DNA from: Bradyrhizobium cosmicum
GTDB lineage: Bacteria > Pseudomonadota > Alphaproteobacteria > Rhizobiales > Xanthobacteraceae
DNA length: 64,000 bases
Direction of reading: 5' to 3'
Assembly (NCBI RefSeq): GCF_007290395.2
Contig: NZ_CP041656.2
Coordinates: forward strand, 3,720,001-3,784,000
The stretch's first letter is position 1, and each line of letters starts with the position of its first letter. Both the position numbers and the translations under genes were made by a program. The notes beneath the pieces were generated by a model, which ran no database searches, was not told where the DNA came from, and was given only the letters and a program-made list of their open reading frames with translations. Below are positions 54,901 to 62,800 of the stretch, piece by piece.

Positions 54901-55248
54901 AATGGTGCTGCAGGTCAGTTGGTCGAACGTCTCGCAAGCCCGATAGAGATTTGCCTTCTCTGCCTCGGGGACGCCGTTCGGAAAGACGTCTCTGAGGTCG
55001 CGAGGCACCTCGCCCATCGATAGCGCCGTCGTGAACCGCTCGATCCGGAGCCGGAGCTCGCTGGCGGCGAATTCGGTGAAGGTGATCGCGGCGATGTGCT
55101 TCGGCTCGACGCCTCCGGCGAACAGCACGGCGACGCGCCCCGCCATTACCGACGTCTTGCCGGAACCGGCACCAGCCTCGACCAGCAGGGTGCGGTCAAT
55201 GGCGGTCAGGGCGGTCATGCGGGCAGCCAGGTCGGGGATCGCCTTCAT
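51913..55248 (-). CDS. AddA/UvrD-like helicase-nuclease
   Basis: 1111 aa. SF1A helicase: Walker A AGAGSGKTS (about 26-34), TFTEFAASELR (Ia), Walker B MVDEFQDTDP (about 385), GDPKQAIYRFRGAD (III), HAAKGLEWP (V) and YVAATRARD (VI). The C-terminal RecB-type nuclease shows RGTVLHKLIEE, QADALAFDEAG, VVVDWKSD and HYRQQIGDYRKQ, so the active site appears intact. It pairs with the AddB-like gene (ATGA overlap). AddAB resects DNA ends; bacteria normally carry a separate housekeeping recombinase, so this copy is likely defence-dedicated. The start is set by the ATGA overlap. Confidence 0.88.
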   Translation of the reverse strand: MKAIPDLAARMTALTAIDRTLLVEAGAGSGKTSVMAGRVAVLFAGGVEPKHIAAITFTEFAASELRLRIERFTTALSMGEVPRDLRDVFPNGVPEAEKANLYRACETFDQLTCSTIHGFAQSLIKPYPAEAGIDPGADIVDPTEADLAFKERYDAWLKERLSGDEGDGLIAQLILGSEAAGLKLVEDVAQFLRRNRDAECAQVAWLPKAMTDLMTAAKQLEAELGGYGYQEEKTSAACRALRDLADLLDGHKLADATPSNAALIATLNFERDETCFIQTGGARALQTSGKWQDAAAKAGHSKADGKAAFDAILPRYKACHEALKALLSAIAGELLSRLRKEMQSLRDDWSDYKRDAALLDFDDLLYTARKLLRDHEEVRRALSQRFRHIMVDEFQDTDPLQIEILWLICGDDCKEGDALARPLRSGSLFMVGDPKQAIYRFRGADVNAYIAARTAISSGSRIEITANFRSVEPILAFVNKRFEPALSADGQPGFSELSPIHPAIGTRPGVCALDVIVEGEKPKAAALRDAEALAVADLCNRLVGNLEVRDHHTGEMRACRFGDIALLAPVGTELWRFEETLEELAIPVSTQAGKGFFRRQEIQDLIAVTRSLADPRDTLAFGALLRGPLVGLTETELLDLSEALTVDPERQGLPMLTLRTDPASVKHPVAKDVLTKLSSLRRRARSTTPYALLADAIAALHVRAQIRQRFKAGAERAVANVDLFLDMARAYDVRGLRAFAGDMRANWEEAVRQVEGRPDAEQEAVSLITVHAAKGLEWPIVIPINMTGTPKSESGLVQDRSKNLFSIPILGNCPADYAGIEARAEEEQRRERVRLWYVAATRARDLLILPRHSAALSDKCWAKLVDLGVAELPPIDLEDIGTAKERTASPQENGQSREIFAAEAAAIFGRRKVVTWRRPSRSELDQVGEGGAKIESAEIPEAVEIAPAAVLGSSTRGTVLHKLIEEVLTGEAEDAKSGLEARAADLIRQMGHEPALHPKDGICPAELAGTVLRTLALPDIAVLRPRLVPELPVFGSQTRDGEEILLSGQADALAFDEAGAIEVVVDWKSDVAPEQSGIGHYRQQIGDYRKQTNARRALLVFMTTGQVIDVV

Positions 55249-57899
55249 GGTTCGCCCCAAACAGCTGCGGCCGGGCCGAGCTTCTCCTGCGCCAAGGGTA
55301 GCTTCCGCGGCAGATAGCCGGCGTTTGCCGGCAACGCGAATGCATGATCGTTGTAGTCGTCCGCCGCATCCTGTCCGGGCGGCGCCACACCTGACAGCAA
55401 CGCATCGCGCGACGCGGCTGCCGCCATCGAAACCTTCGTCAGCGCACCGTCGAGATCGGTCAGCGGAAAGACGGCCTGTTCGCCCTCGCCGGCGTTCGGA
55501 TAAAGCAGCGAGGCTTCGATAGCCACGTGGTTACCCAGCAAGGTCTTGACGGCGAACGCATAGAGGCAACGTTGCAACTCGGTGCCACCCTTGATGATCG
55601 CCTCGTCCATCTTCTTGGCGAGCTTGCCCGTTTTGTAGTCGACGACACGGGCGCGCGAACGGTCGCCCGCGAGATCAAGTCGATCGATCTGCCCCTTGAT
55701 TAGAAGGCCGGTGCCCGGGATCTCGACGGCGACGTCGGTCTTCCACGGAAGCTCCCGACCGCTCTCGTCCGGACCGGTTTCGCCGAACGGAATTTCGCAC
55801 CAGGTTTGCTGACCCGGAAACTTTCCCACGTCATAGGCGAGCGCGGCCGCCGCCAGCTCATGGCCACGTGCAGTCGTGCTGCGCCAGATCACGTCCGGCG
55901 GCACCGGCTGGGCATCCTCCCAGTCCGCGATAGTCCGGTCACGCGCAGCGGCAAGCGCAGCCTCGATCTGTTGCTGGCCAGCGTCGGCCAAGCCGCCGTC
56001 GTCCTCGAGGCGCTCAACGGTGCCCCGAAGCAAGGAATGAACAAGGGTCCCGAAGACATTGGGGTCAAGCCTCAACGGTTCGTCGACATCCTCCGGTGCC
56101 TTCCATCCGAGACCGTAGCGCCAAACAAAGCGGATCGGGTCGCGCAACAGCATCTTCAGCGACGTCGCCGATAGCGGCCGCTCGAACAGTTTCGTTAGCC
56201 GGGCATGGGCCGGCGCAATCAGGCCGTCGTGCTCCGTGATCTCGTGGCGATGCCAGTCCCGCCAGCACGCAAGCCCAGAGACGGCGATCGGCAGGTTCCG
56301 GAATTCCGACGGACGGGCCAGAAGCCGATCGGACTCGCTGGCGGCGTGGCTAGGCGTGCCGGCGCGATCAAGATAAGTCTCCGTCAGATCCGTGATCAGC
56401 GGCGAGCGACCGAGCATGCGGCCTTCGGCGTCGCGCCGGCTGAACGAAATTGCGACGCTCCGCGCCATGGTCACGATGGTCCGCAAATCCCGTTTATCAC
56501 CGTCGGCCACCGGAAGCGGATCGAGCTTCTCGATTGGCAGCACGTGATCCGGAATGAGCCTGTCCTCCGAAATCCGCCGCGGCCAGCGCCCGGCATTCAA
56601 ACCCATCAACCAGACGTGCGGGCGCGGCCGCGATGCCAGCGCAATCGCCGACGTCCAGATCGCGTTGGCCGCGGGCTCGATGTCGTCATCGATGCGCAAC
56701 CGCGCCAAGGTAACTGGGAGTGCTTGTGCCGGCCCCTCTCGCAGCGCGCGCCGCCATAGCGACCGTTGCAATCCACTCAACAGAGTCTCGCCGACCTCCT
56801 CCGCCGCCTCGGCGCCACGGTCAAGGAGCCGGATCACCGCAATCACCTCGGAAGCCCTATTCTTGCCCTGGGGCCAGGCGGCGGCGTCGGCCTGCATCAG
56901 TACCCGCTCCCAGCGCTCGACCGAGGTCAGCGGTGCATCGGCGGGAAGCAGCCGGGTCCATTCTCCTGTGAGGTCGCGCAGCGCGGGCCCGCCTCGCAGC
57001 AACGCGAGCAGCCGACGAACCCGCTCTTGCGACAGACCTTTGATCATCACCTCGGCCAGAGCGCTGGCTGCCTGTCCGTCGGCTGTAGTCAGCGCCTTGA
57101 TGCCGCCGACGAAGTGGATGGGAAGATTGCTGTCCCGGGCCAACGAAAATACATGGTCGTCGTAGTCGCCCAGGCTCGACGACGTGATCGCGATGTCCGA
57201 GGCCGGCGCCCCCTGCGCCAGCAGCGCCCTCATCCAGCGAAATGCTTCAGTCACCTCATGCAGCTGGTTCGCGCAAGAGAACAGCTCCGTCGGCGGCTCG
57301 GCCGGATTCGTCCTCACCACGGAGACTTTCGAACCTCTCAGCCATTGCGGAACATGCCTTGGACCGGCGATCCAGGACACCTCGATTGTGTCCGCGAGCA
57401 TCATCAGGAGCGGTCTCCAGCACGGCGACATCTCGCTGTGGCCTTGGATTTCCAGAGGACCGATTATGTCCGGCGCATGCCCAATCCGTCGCAGCGCCAT
57501 CTGCACCAGTTCGCGCGGCCGCTTCATCGATGCCGGCAAGCATTGGACAACCGCTTGTTCGAGCGAAGCCAATGCGTCGGTTCGCGGATGGTCGACCTCC
57601 AACAGATCAATTCCGGCGCGCCACGCCTTATCGAACGTGGCACAGACAGCCGCCGGCATTCCCGGCAGGTCCTTGATAGGCTCGAGCTCGCCCATCTCGA
57701 TGTGCAGGAGCGTGTGTCTGACAGCTTCCGTGAGGACGTCCAGATCCAACGGTTGAAGAAGACCGCCGGCAAGCCTCGCAGCAAGCTGCCCCATGGTCAT
57801 AATCTGCACGCCGGCTTCGTTGCGACGGGCGGCGTCTACCCGACACATATGGCCCGCGTGCTTGGTATGGACCACTATGGTTCGACGGACTGAGATCAC
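55245..57899 (-). CDS. AddB-like PD-(D/E)XK nuclease
   Basis: 884 aa from a GTG with AAGGG upstream. The C-terminal nuclease domain has GTLVHSLLRG, IKGQIDRLDL, RARVVDYKTGK and a Gln/Tyr region LQRCLYAFAV, matching AddB/RecB family nucleases. The N-terminal half resembles the non-helicase UvrD-like fold of AddB, but I see no P-loop, whereas many AddB proteins keep a Walker A motif. I also see no clear Cys set for the 4Fe-4S staple. It is the first large gene of the operon and forms the natural partner of the AddA-like protein. Confidence 0.82.
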   Translation of the reverse strand: MISVRRTIVVHTKHAGHMCRVDAARRNEAGVQIMTMGQLAARLAGGLLQPLDLDVLTEAVRHTLLHIEMGELEPIKDLPGMPAAVCATFDKAWRAGIDLLEVDHPRTDALASLEQAVVQCLPASMKRPRELVQMALRRIGHAPDIIGPLEIQGHSEMSPCWRPLLMMLADTIEVSWIAGPRHVPQWLRGSKVSVVRTNPAEPPTELFSCANQLHEVTEAFRWMRALLAQGAPASDIAITSSSLGDYDDHVFSLARDSNLPIHFVGGIKALTTADGQAASALAEVMIKGLSQERVRRLLALLRGGPALRDLTGEWTRLLPADAPLTSVERWERVLMQADAAAWPQGKNRASEVIAVIRLLDRGAEAAEEVGETLLSGLQRSLWRRALREGPAQALPVTLARLRIDDDIEPAANAIWTSAIALASRPRPHVWLMGLNAGRWPRRISEDRLIPDHVLPIEKLDPLPVADGDKRDLRTIVTMARSVAISFSRRDAEGRMLGRSPLITDLTETYLDRAGTPSHAASESDRLLARPSEFRNLPIAVSGLACWRDWHRHEITEHDGLIAPAHARLTKLFERPLSATSLKMLLRDPIRFVWRYGLGWKAPEDVDEPLRLDPNVFGTLVHSLLRGTVERLEDDGGLADAGQQQIEAALAAARDRTIADWEDAQPVPPDVIWRSTTARGHELAAAALAYDVGKFPGQQTWCEIPFGETGPDESGRELPWKTDVAVEIPGTGLLIKGQIDRLDLAGDRSRARVVDYKTGKLAKKMDEAIIKGGTELQRCLYAFAVKTLLGNHVAIEASLLYPNAGEGEQAVFPLTDLDGALTKVSMAAAASRDALLSGVAPPGQDAADDYNDHAFALPANAGYLPRKLPLAQEKLGPAAAVWGEP

Positions 57900-57975
57900 G
57901 TTGTCGCCCTTTCACGAGCCGTCCTTGGAAGCACGTTTTTGTCGAGTCGCGATAGTCCATCCAGCGCACGGTCCA

Positions 57976-58176
57976 CTACGCCTCGGAGAACCTCGTTCGG
58001 TATCCGCCATCAGCGCCGATGAAGTCTGTCTCGGTGCATTTTGCCGAGGCGGTCAATTCGTCTTGAGATACGTTCGCGCTAAGTTTTTCCACGATTGCCG
58101 GCGCGGCGGCCGCGGCGACGGACATTGCGGCCACTTGGCCGATACCTTCGAACAACGCTCGTCTGGTCAGGCACAT
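57976..58176 (-). CDS. small twin-arginine-signal protein, 66 aa
   Basis: ATG with GAGGAG eight bases upstream. The N-terminus CLTRRALFEGIGQVAAMSVA, followed by AAAAP, looks like a Tat or Sec export signal, leaving a mature part of only ~35 residues with one Cys (SAKCTETDF). It lies between the shared promoter and the AddB-like gene on the same strand, so it may be the first operon gene. No function recognised; a chance ORF is possible, although the ribosome-binding site is good. Confidence 0.45.
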   Translation of the reverse strand: MCLTRRALFEGIGQVAAMSVAAAAAPAIVEKLSANVSQDELTASAKCTETDFIGADGGYRTRFSEA

Positions 58177-58218
58177 CTCGTTAACTCCTCGTCCAAAAGC
58201 CAGCTAGACCTTACAGGT

Positions 58219-58245
58219 CGGGGGTGACACAATGTGTCACCCCCG
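58219..58245. promoter_or_regulatory. 27-bp palindrome, probable WYL-regulator operator
   Basis: CGGGGGTGACACA (58219-58231), one central A, then TGTGTCACCCCCG (58233-58245): 13-bp perfect arms. It lies 12 bases before the WYL gene and about 40 bases before the divergent 66-aa gene that leads into the five-gene operon. Known WYL-family defence regulators (BrxR, CapW) bind such palindromes in their own promoters. Confidence 0.75.
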
Positions 58246-58257
58246 AGGACCGGCGAA

Positions 58258-59253
58258 ATGGCTTTGGAAAAGGCGCAGAGGCTGATCGATTTGGCGACTT
58301 ACGTCGCGTCGCGCCGCCAAGGCGTGACGATCGAAGACATTCAATCGCGATATGGGTCATCCAAGCGGACAGCCCAGCGTCTGCTGCACACGTTGGAGGT
58401 GCAGTTTCCAGACGCCGAGTGCGAGTTTGACGAACACGGGCGCAAGCGCTGGAAACTTCGAACCGGCGCCCTCCGTGATTTGCTGACGCTCTCGTCTGAC
58501 GAACTCGCGGCACTAGATCTGTCGATCGCGACACTCAAGCGCAACGCTCAAGACGTTGAAGCCGCACAGCTCGAAACTCTGCGCGAAAAGATCATTGCTC
58601 TCGTGCCTCGTGACAGGATTTCTCGCATTGAGACTGACCATGAAGCGTTGCTCGAGGCCCAGGGGTTGGCTGCCAGGCCGGGGCCTTCTGCTCGCCTACC
58701 TCCGCACATCGCTTCGGCTATTTCGACGGCGCTAAAGGCCAGCCAGCGTTTGAAGATCGTATATCTTTCGCGAGGTGCAACTCGCGCGACCGCGCGCGTC
58801 GTGGAGCCTTACGGCGTGTTGATTGGCGCGCGGCGGTACCTTGTCGCAAAGGCCGTGTCCGATCCGGAGGGCCCTTTGCGCCACTACGTCGCTGAGAACA
58901 TCATGGGCGCGGAACTGACCGGCGAGATTTTCGTTCGCGATGGCGAATTCAACATCGACGCCCACGCACAGAAGGCGTTTGGCATGTTTCAGAACGAGAC
59001 CGAGATTGAAGAGATTGTTTGGAAATTCTCTCGGTCGGCCGCCGACCACGCACGGTCCTTTGTTTTCCATCCAGCTCAGGTCTTGGAAGACCAGCCTGAC
59101 GGATCCCTGATCGTGCGGTTCAGGGCCGCTGGTCATCTCGAGATGTGTTGGCACCTTTACACGTGGGGGGACAAGGTGGAGGTCTTAGCTCCGAAATCGC
59201 TCAGGAAAATGGTTCACCGCTATAGGCGCTCTGATTTCGCCGCGCTTCCCTGA
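58258..59253 (+). CDS. WYL-domain transcriptional regulator
   Basis: 331 aa from the ATG at 58258 (GAGGA upstream). An N-terminal winged HTH (VTIEDIQSRYGSSKRTAQRLL, about 28-50), a WYL domain (about 135-225; LKIVYLSRG, ATARVVEPYGVLIGARRYLVA), and a C-terminal WCX extension ending LAPKSLRKMVHRYRR. Regulators of this kind (BrxR, CapW) keep defence genes off until a ligand, perhaps a nucleic acid or nucleotide, binds the WYL pocket. It is divergent from the five-gene operon with the palindrome between them, so it probably represses both. An upstream GTG at 58234 lies inside the palindrome and was rejected. Confidence 0.88.
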   Translation: MALEKAQRLIDLATYVASRRQGVTIEDIQSRYGSSKRTAQRLLHTLEVQFPDAECEFDEHGRKRWKLRTGALRDLLTLSSDELAALDLSIATLKRNAQDVEAAQLETLREKIIALVPRDRISRIETDHEALLEAQGLAARPGPSARLPPHIASAISTALKASQRLKIVYLSRGATRATARVVEPYGVLIGARRYLVAKAVSDPEGPLRHYVAENIMGAELTGEIFVRDGEFNIDAHAQKAFGMFQNETEIEEIVWKFSRSAADHARSFVFHPAQVLEDQPDGSLIVRFRAAGHLEMCWHLYTWGDKVEVLAPKSLRKMVHRYRRSDFAALP

Positions 59254-59375
59254 AAATCCATCGGGCCTTCTTGCTCGCCTACCGCCCGCCGATCTGCGAC
59301 ATAAACTTCAGGATCGCTTTCTGGCTCCAGCACGATCCTGGCGGGCCTAGACCACGGCGGCTGCAGCGCCCGCAT
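59220..59375 (-). CDS. possible small protein, 51 aa
   Basis: ATG ORF whose product MRALQPPWSRPARIVLEP, then ESDPEVYVADRRAVGEQEG and PMDFQ, is acidic and of normal composition. It overlaps the 3' end of the WYL gene by 34 bp on the opposite strand and has no clear ribosome-binding site. It is listed because the translation looks protein-like; the rest of 59376-59808 shows nothing supportable. Confidence 0.25.
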   Translation of the reverse strand: MRALQPPWSRPARIVLEPESDPEVYVADRRAVGEQEGPMDFQGSAAKSERL

Positions 59376-59808
59376 CCACAAAGTGGGAGGACGCCTTCAC
59401 CGGGCCAATGAGCGCCGGCGGCCGCGATCGAAATTACGACGGCATCCGCGCGCGAAGGACGAAGGGAATCGGCGTCAAGCGCCGGTCAGGCCCGGATTCG
59501 AGGGGGGTGGTCAGGAGGTGGATGGATCAGACTTGACCGACTACCTTTCCGCAATCAGCCGCCCGGTACCGCGCGCATGCCGCAGCGGGAGGGCGGCGGC
59601 CTGGGTAGGGCCCGCGTGCACGCCTGCAGAACGCTCGTCGCAACCAAGGGCCAGTGCTTGCAGCCGTTTATTCTGTTCGTCGGGGCAACAGGCCATGTCG
59701 GCCGATATCGACACGTCCAAACGGTTTTGCGCAGCGGCCGGGGGCCGAGACGGCGCCAACGTCAAAGCCGGGGTCACCAAGACCGCGAGCGCGAGCGTAC
59801 GTGGTCCA

Positions 59809-62800
59809 TCAGTGCAAGCTGACCCGCTCCCGGGCGGTCCGTACGATGAGAATCCGCCGGCTGCGCCCCTCGGCCTCGACCTCTAATTCGTCCTCCTCGT
59901 CGGATCCGAGCAGTTGCTTCCCGAAAGGCGTTTCCGCCCCCACAAGGCCATTGACCGGATCGTGGCGGTCGCGGCTCAATACGAAGCTCGTCGTCTTGTT
60001 GTCGTCGAGGAACCGGACAACGATGCTGTCGCCGACCTTGATGCCGTTTTCGGCATTGCCGCGCAGCGTCGGATCTGGTGCGTCGGTCCCGCCGGTAGTT
60101 CTCACAGGCCGCGGTTCGGCAATGCGAAGCTCGGTGTACCTCTCCGGCCGGGCGTCTTCCGTCGTCGGCTGTATCCCGTTGGCATCGAGCACGGCGAAAA
60201 GCTCCGCCATGCAGCCGTCGGGGTCGATCGTGAAGCTCGATGCCCAGCAACGCCAGAACCGCCACCCGACGCGTTCGAGCACGCGCTGCCTCGCCATGTC
60301 GTCCGCCCAGCGCTCAGGCCCATGATACTGGTCGCCGTCGCATTCGACCGCGAGGCGCCGGTCGCCGGCGCCCTCCACCACCAGGTCGATTCTGTAACCC
60401 ATCGCGCCGACCTGGGGCGTGACGCGGTATCCGCGGTCCAGCAGCCTGCGGAGGACGGCGCGCTCGAAATCGGAATCGCACAGCGAGGACGGATCGCCTT
60501 CCGGACGCTTGCTGCCCTTCATCGGATCGCGGAAATGGCGCAGCACCTTTGCCTTGAGATCGTCGGGCTTGAGCTCCTCCTCGCGGACGGACCGCACCAG
60601 GTACATGCGGTCACGGGCGCGCGACATCGCGACGTTGAAGCGCTGCTCGAAATGGAGCGCGGTTTGGGCCTGCTTGCTCGCCGGGTCGGCCACCATGGAG
60701 AGGAAGATGACGTCCCGCTCGTTGCCCTGGAAAGTCGCGCTATCGCCGCACGCGATCCGGTGCCTCAGCACCATCTCCTCGCCAAGCGCCTCGAGCAGCA
60801 TGCGGTTGATTAGGCCGGCCTGCTTCGACCCGATGAGCGAGATGGCACCGATGCTGCGCCAGCGCTCGCCGTCGCCGACCCTCGACAGCAAAGGATTTCC
60901 GACGATCCGCACTACCTCGTCGACGATGACCTCCGCCTCACGGCGGTTGATCTTGTCGCCGGTCCTCCTGCCGTCCGGGACGTAGATGTCGACCAGCGGC
61001 GGATCAATCCGCTCATGGGCAGTCGGTATGCGCAGGGGGACCAGCGCCTCCGTATAGAACTGCGTTGAAAAGCGGATGATGGGTTCGACGCAGCGGAAAT
61101 GCTCGCGCAGCATGACGAACTTGTCAGGAAACATCACCTTCGCGAGATCGTAGAGGGAGGCGCCCGGAAGCAGGAGCGTCTTGAACGGCTGATTAGTCAG
61201 GAACGTGCGTTCGAGGCGGTCGATCTTCGCATTGTCGATGAAGGCGGCCGTCGGGCTGACCTGCTTGTCGTCCCCGACGACGAGGATCTTGCGGCCGCGC
61301 AGCAGGGCAGTTACCTCCTTAATGTCGGATTGCGAGGCTTCGTCCATGACGACAAGGTCGAACGTACCGAGTTCGCCAGGAAGCTGCTCGGCGACGCGCC
61401 ACGACGGCATGATCCAACAGGGTATGCCGTCGTAGCAGGCGGCCATCGCCTTGCGGGCGTCGCGCCTGTGCCGCAGCGCGCCCTTCCCCGTTCCCTTGCC
61501 GATCCTGCGAAGCGCGGTGGCGAACATCATCAGCGCCGCGCGGACGGGTCCTGTCATCGAATTGGCCAGCGCGTAGAACGTCCGCTCGCGAACCACCTGC
61601 TCGAATCCCTTTGCAACGGACGCATCCAGCGTCGCCCGCTCCCTAGCCAGCGCGGCTACGTGGTCACGCTGGTCCAGATCGGCAAGATACCGCTGCGCCG
61701 CCGCCCAATCCCAAGCTTCCCGCCAGCCGGATGGCGTCTGCGCGTCGACACCGTCGACAACCGCCAAGCTCCGCATCCGGTCGGCCCACTCCGGCGCGCC
61801 GGCGGCCGCCACGTCGTCGGCTCCCGAACGAAGGACATCGAAATGAGGCTGGTGCCGGGCGAGGTCGTCGATGGCCTCCAGCAGCCGCGACCAGGTCTCC
61901 TCGATCCTGGCCTCGTCGAGATCGCTCCTTCCGACCGCGCTCGTGAGGAATGCTTTCGCGAGGGCCCCAATCTTGCCTGCGGCCGGACCGAACAGGGCCG
62001 ACAGACGGTTTACTTCCTCGCGGGCAGCGGCGAGACGGACGGCAGAAGCGGCATTGCGCAGCAACGTGCGCATCGCGCGCATTCGCTGTTCGTCGGGCCA
62101 CAGTTGCTGCGTCTCGCCGACCGCCACGACCCGCATGGCGGTCCTGAAATCGCCGTGTATTTTCGGCGCGGCTATCATGATGTCGTTCAGCGCCACGGTG
62201 AGTTCGGAAAGCTGCCGTAGGCTGGCGAAGCCAGCCGCGTCCGCCCCGAGTTCGGGCGCCAGACCCCGCCAGCGAAGCTGCGCATCGAGAAATCTGCCGC
62301 GCCAAGACAGGTAGTCGCGAACGTGCGTCCATTCCGCCTCGCTGGCAGGTGCGCGCGACAGGATGCGGATGGCATCGATCGCGGGCTTCAAGGCCTTTTG
62401 CTTGAACGCGAACACGCCGAAGACCCTCTCGCCAGCGGCGAGCCGCGAGATGGCCTCGAAGATCTCCGGCGAGGAGACGGCCTCCTCCGGCACGGCTACA
62501 GGAGTCTCGAGAAATTTCCTGTGTTCCGCGAGCACGCCCGCCGCTTCCGAGAGAAAGGATCTCAGTGCCGCGTCGAAGGGAGCATCGCGAACCGAGTGAA
62601 GCGCCACGCACAAGGGGCGCAGGAACGGATATGCGTCGAGATGACGGCAGGCGTCGAGCAGCATGTCCAGGCCGTCGGCAGCGCGATCCGCCCGGTCCAG
62701 CGCCTCGGCCGAGTTGATGCGGAGCGCGACGGACGGATCGTTCTTCGCCTGCGCACGGTACTCGTCGGCGCGCAGGATATCCGCGTGGAGATGCGCGAGC

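Noticed and set aside
59383..59886. 167-aa plus-strand ORF between the WYL gene and the large helicase
   Set aside because: Low-complexity Arg/Pro/Ala translation overlapping the 3' end of the helicase gene; no start signal.
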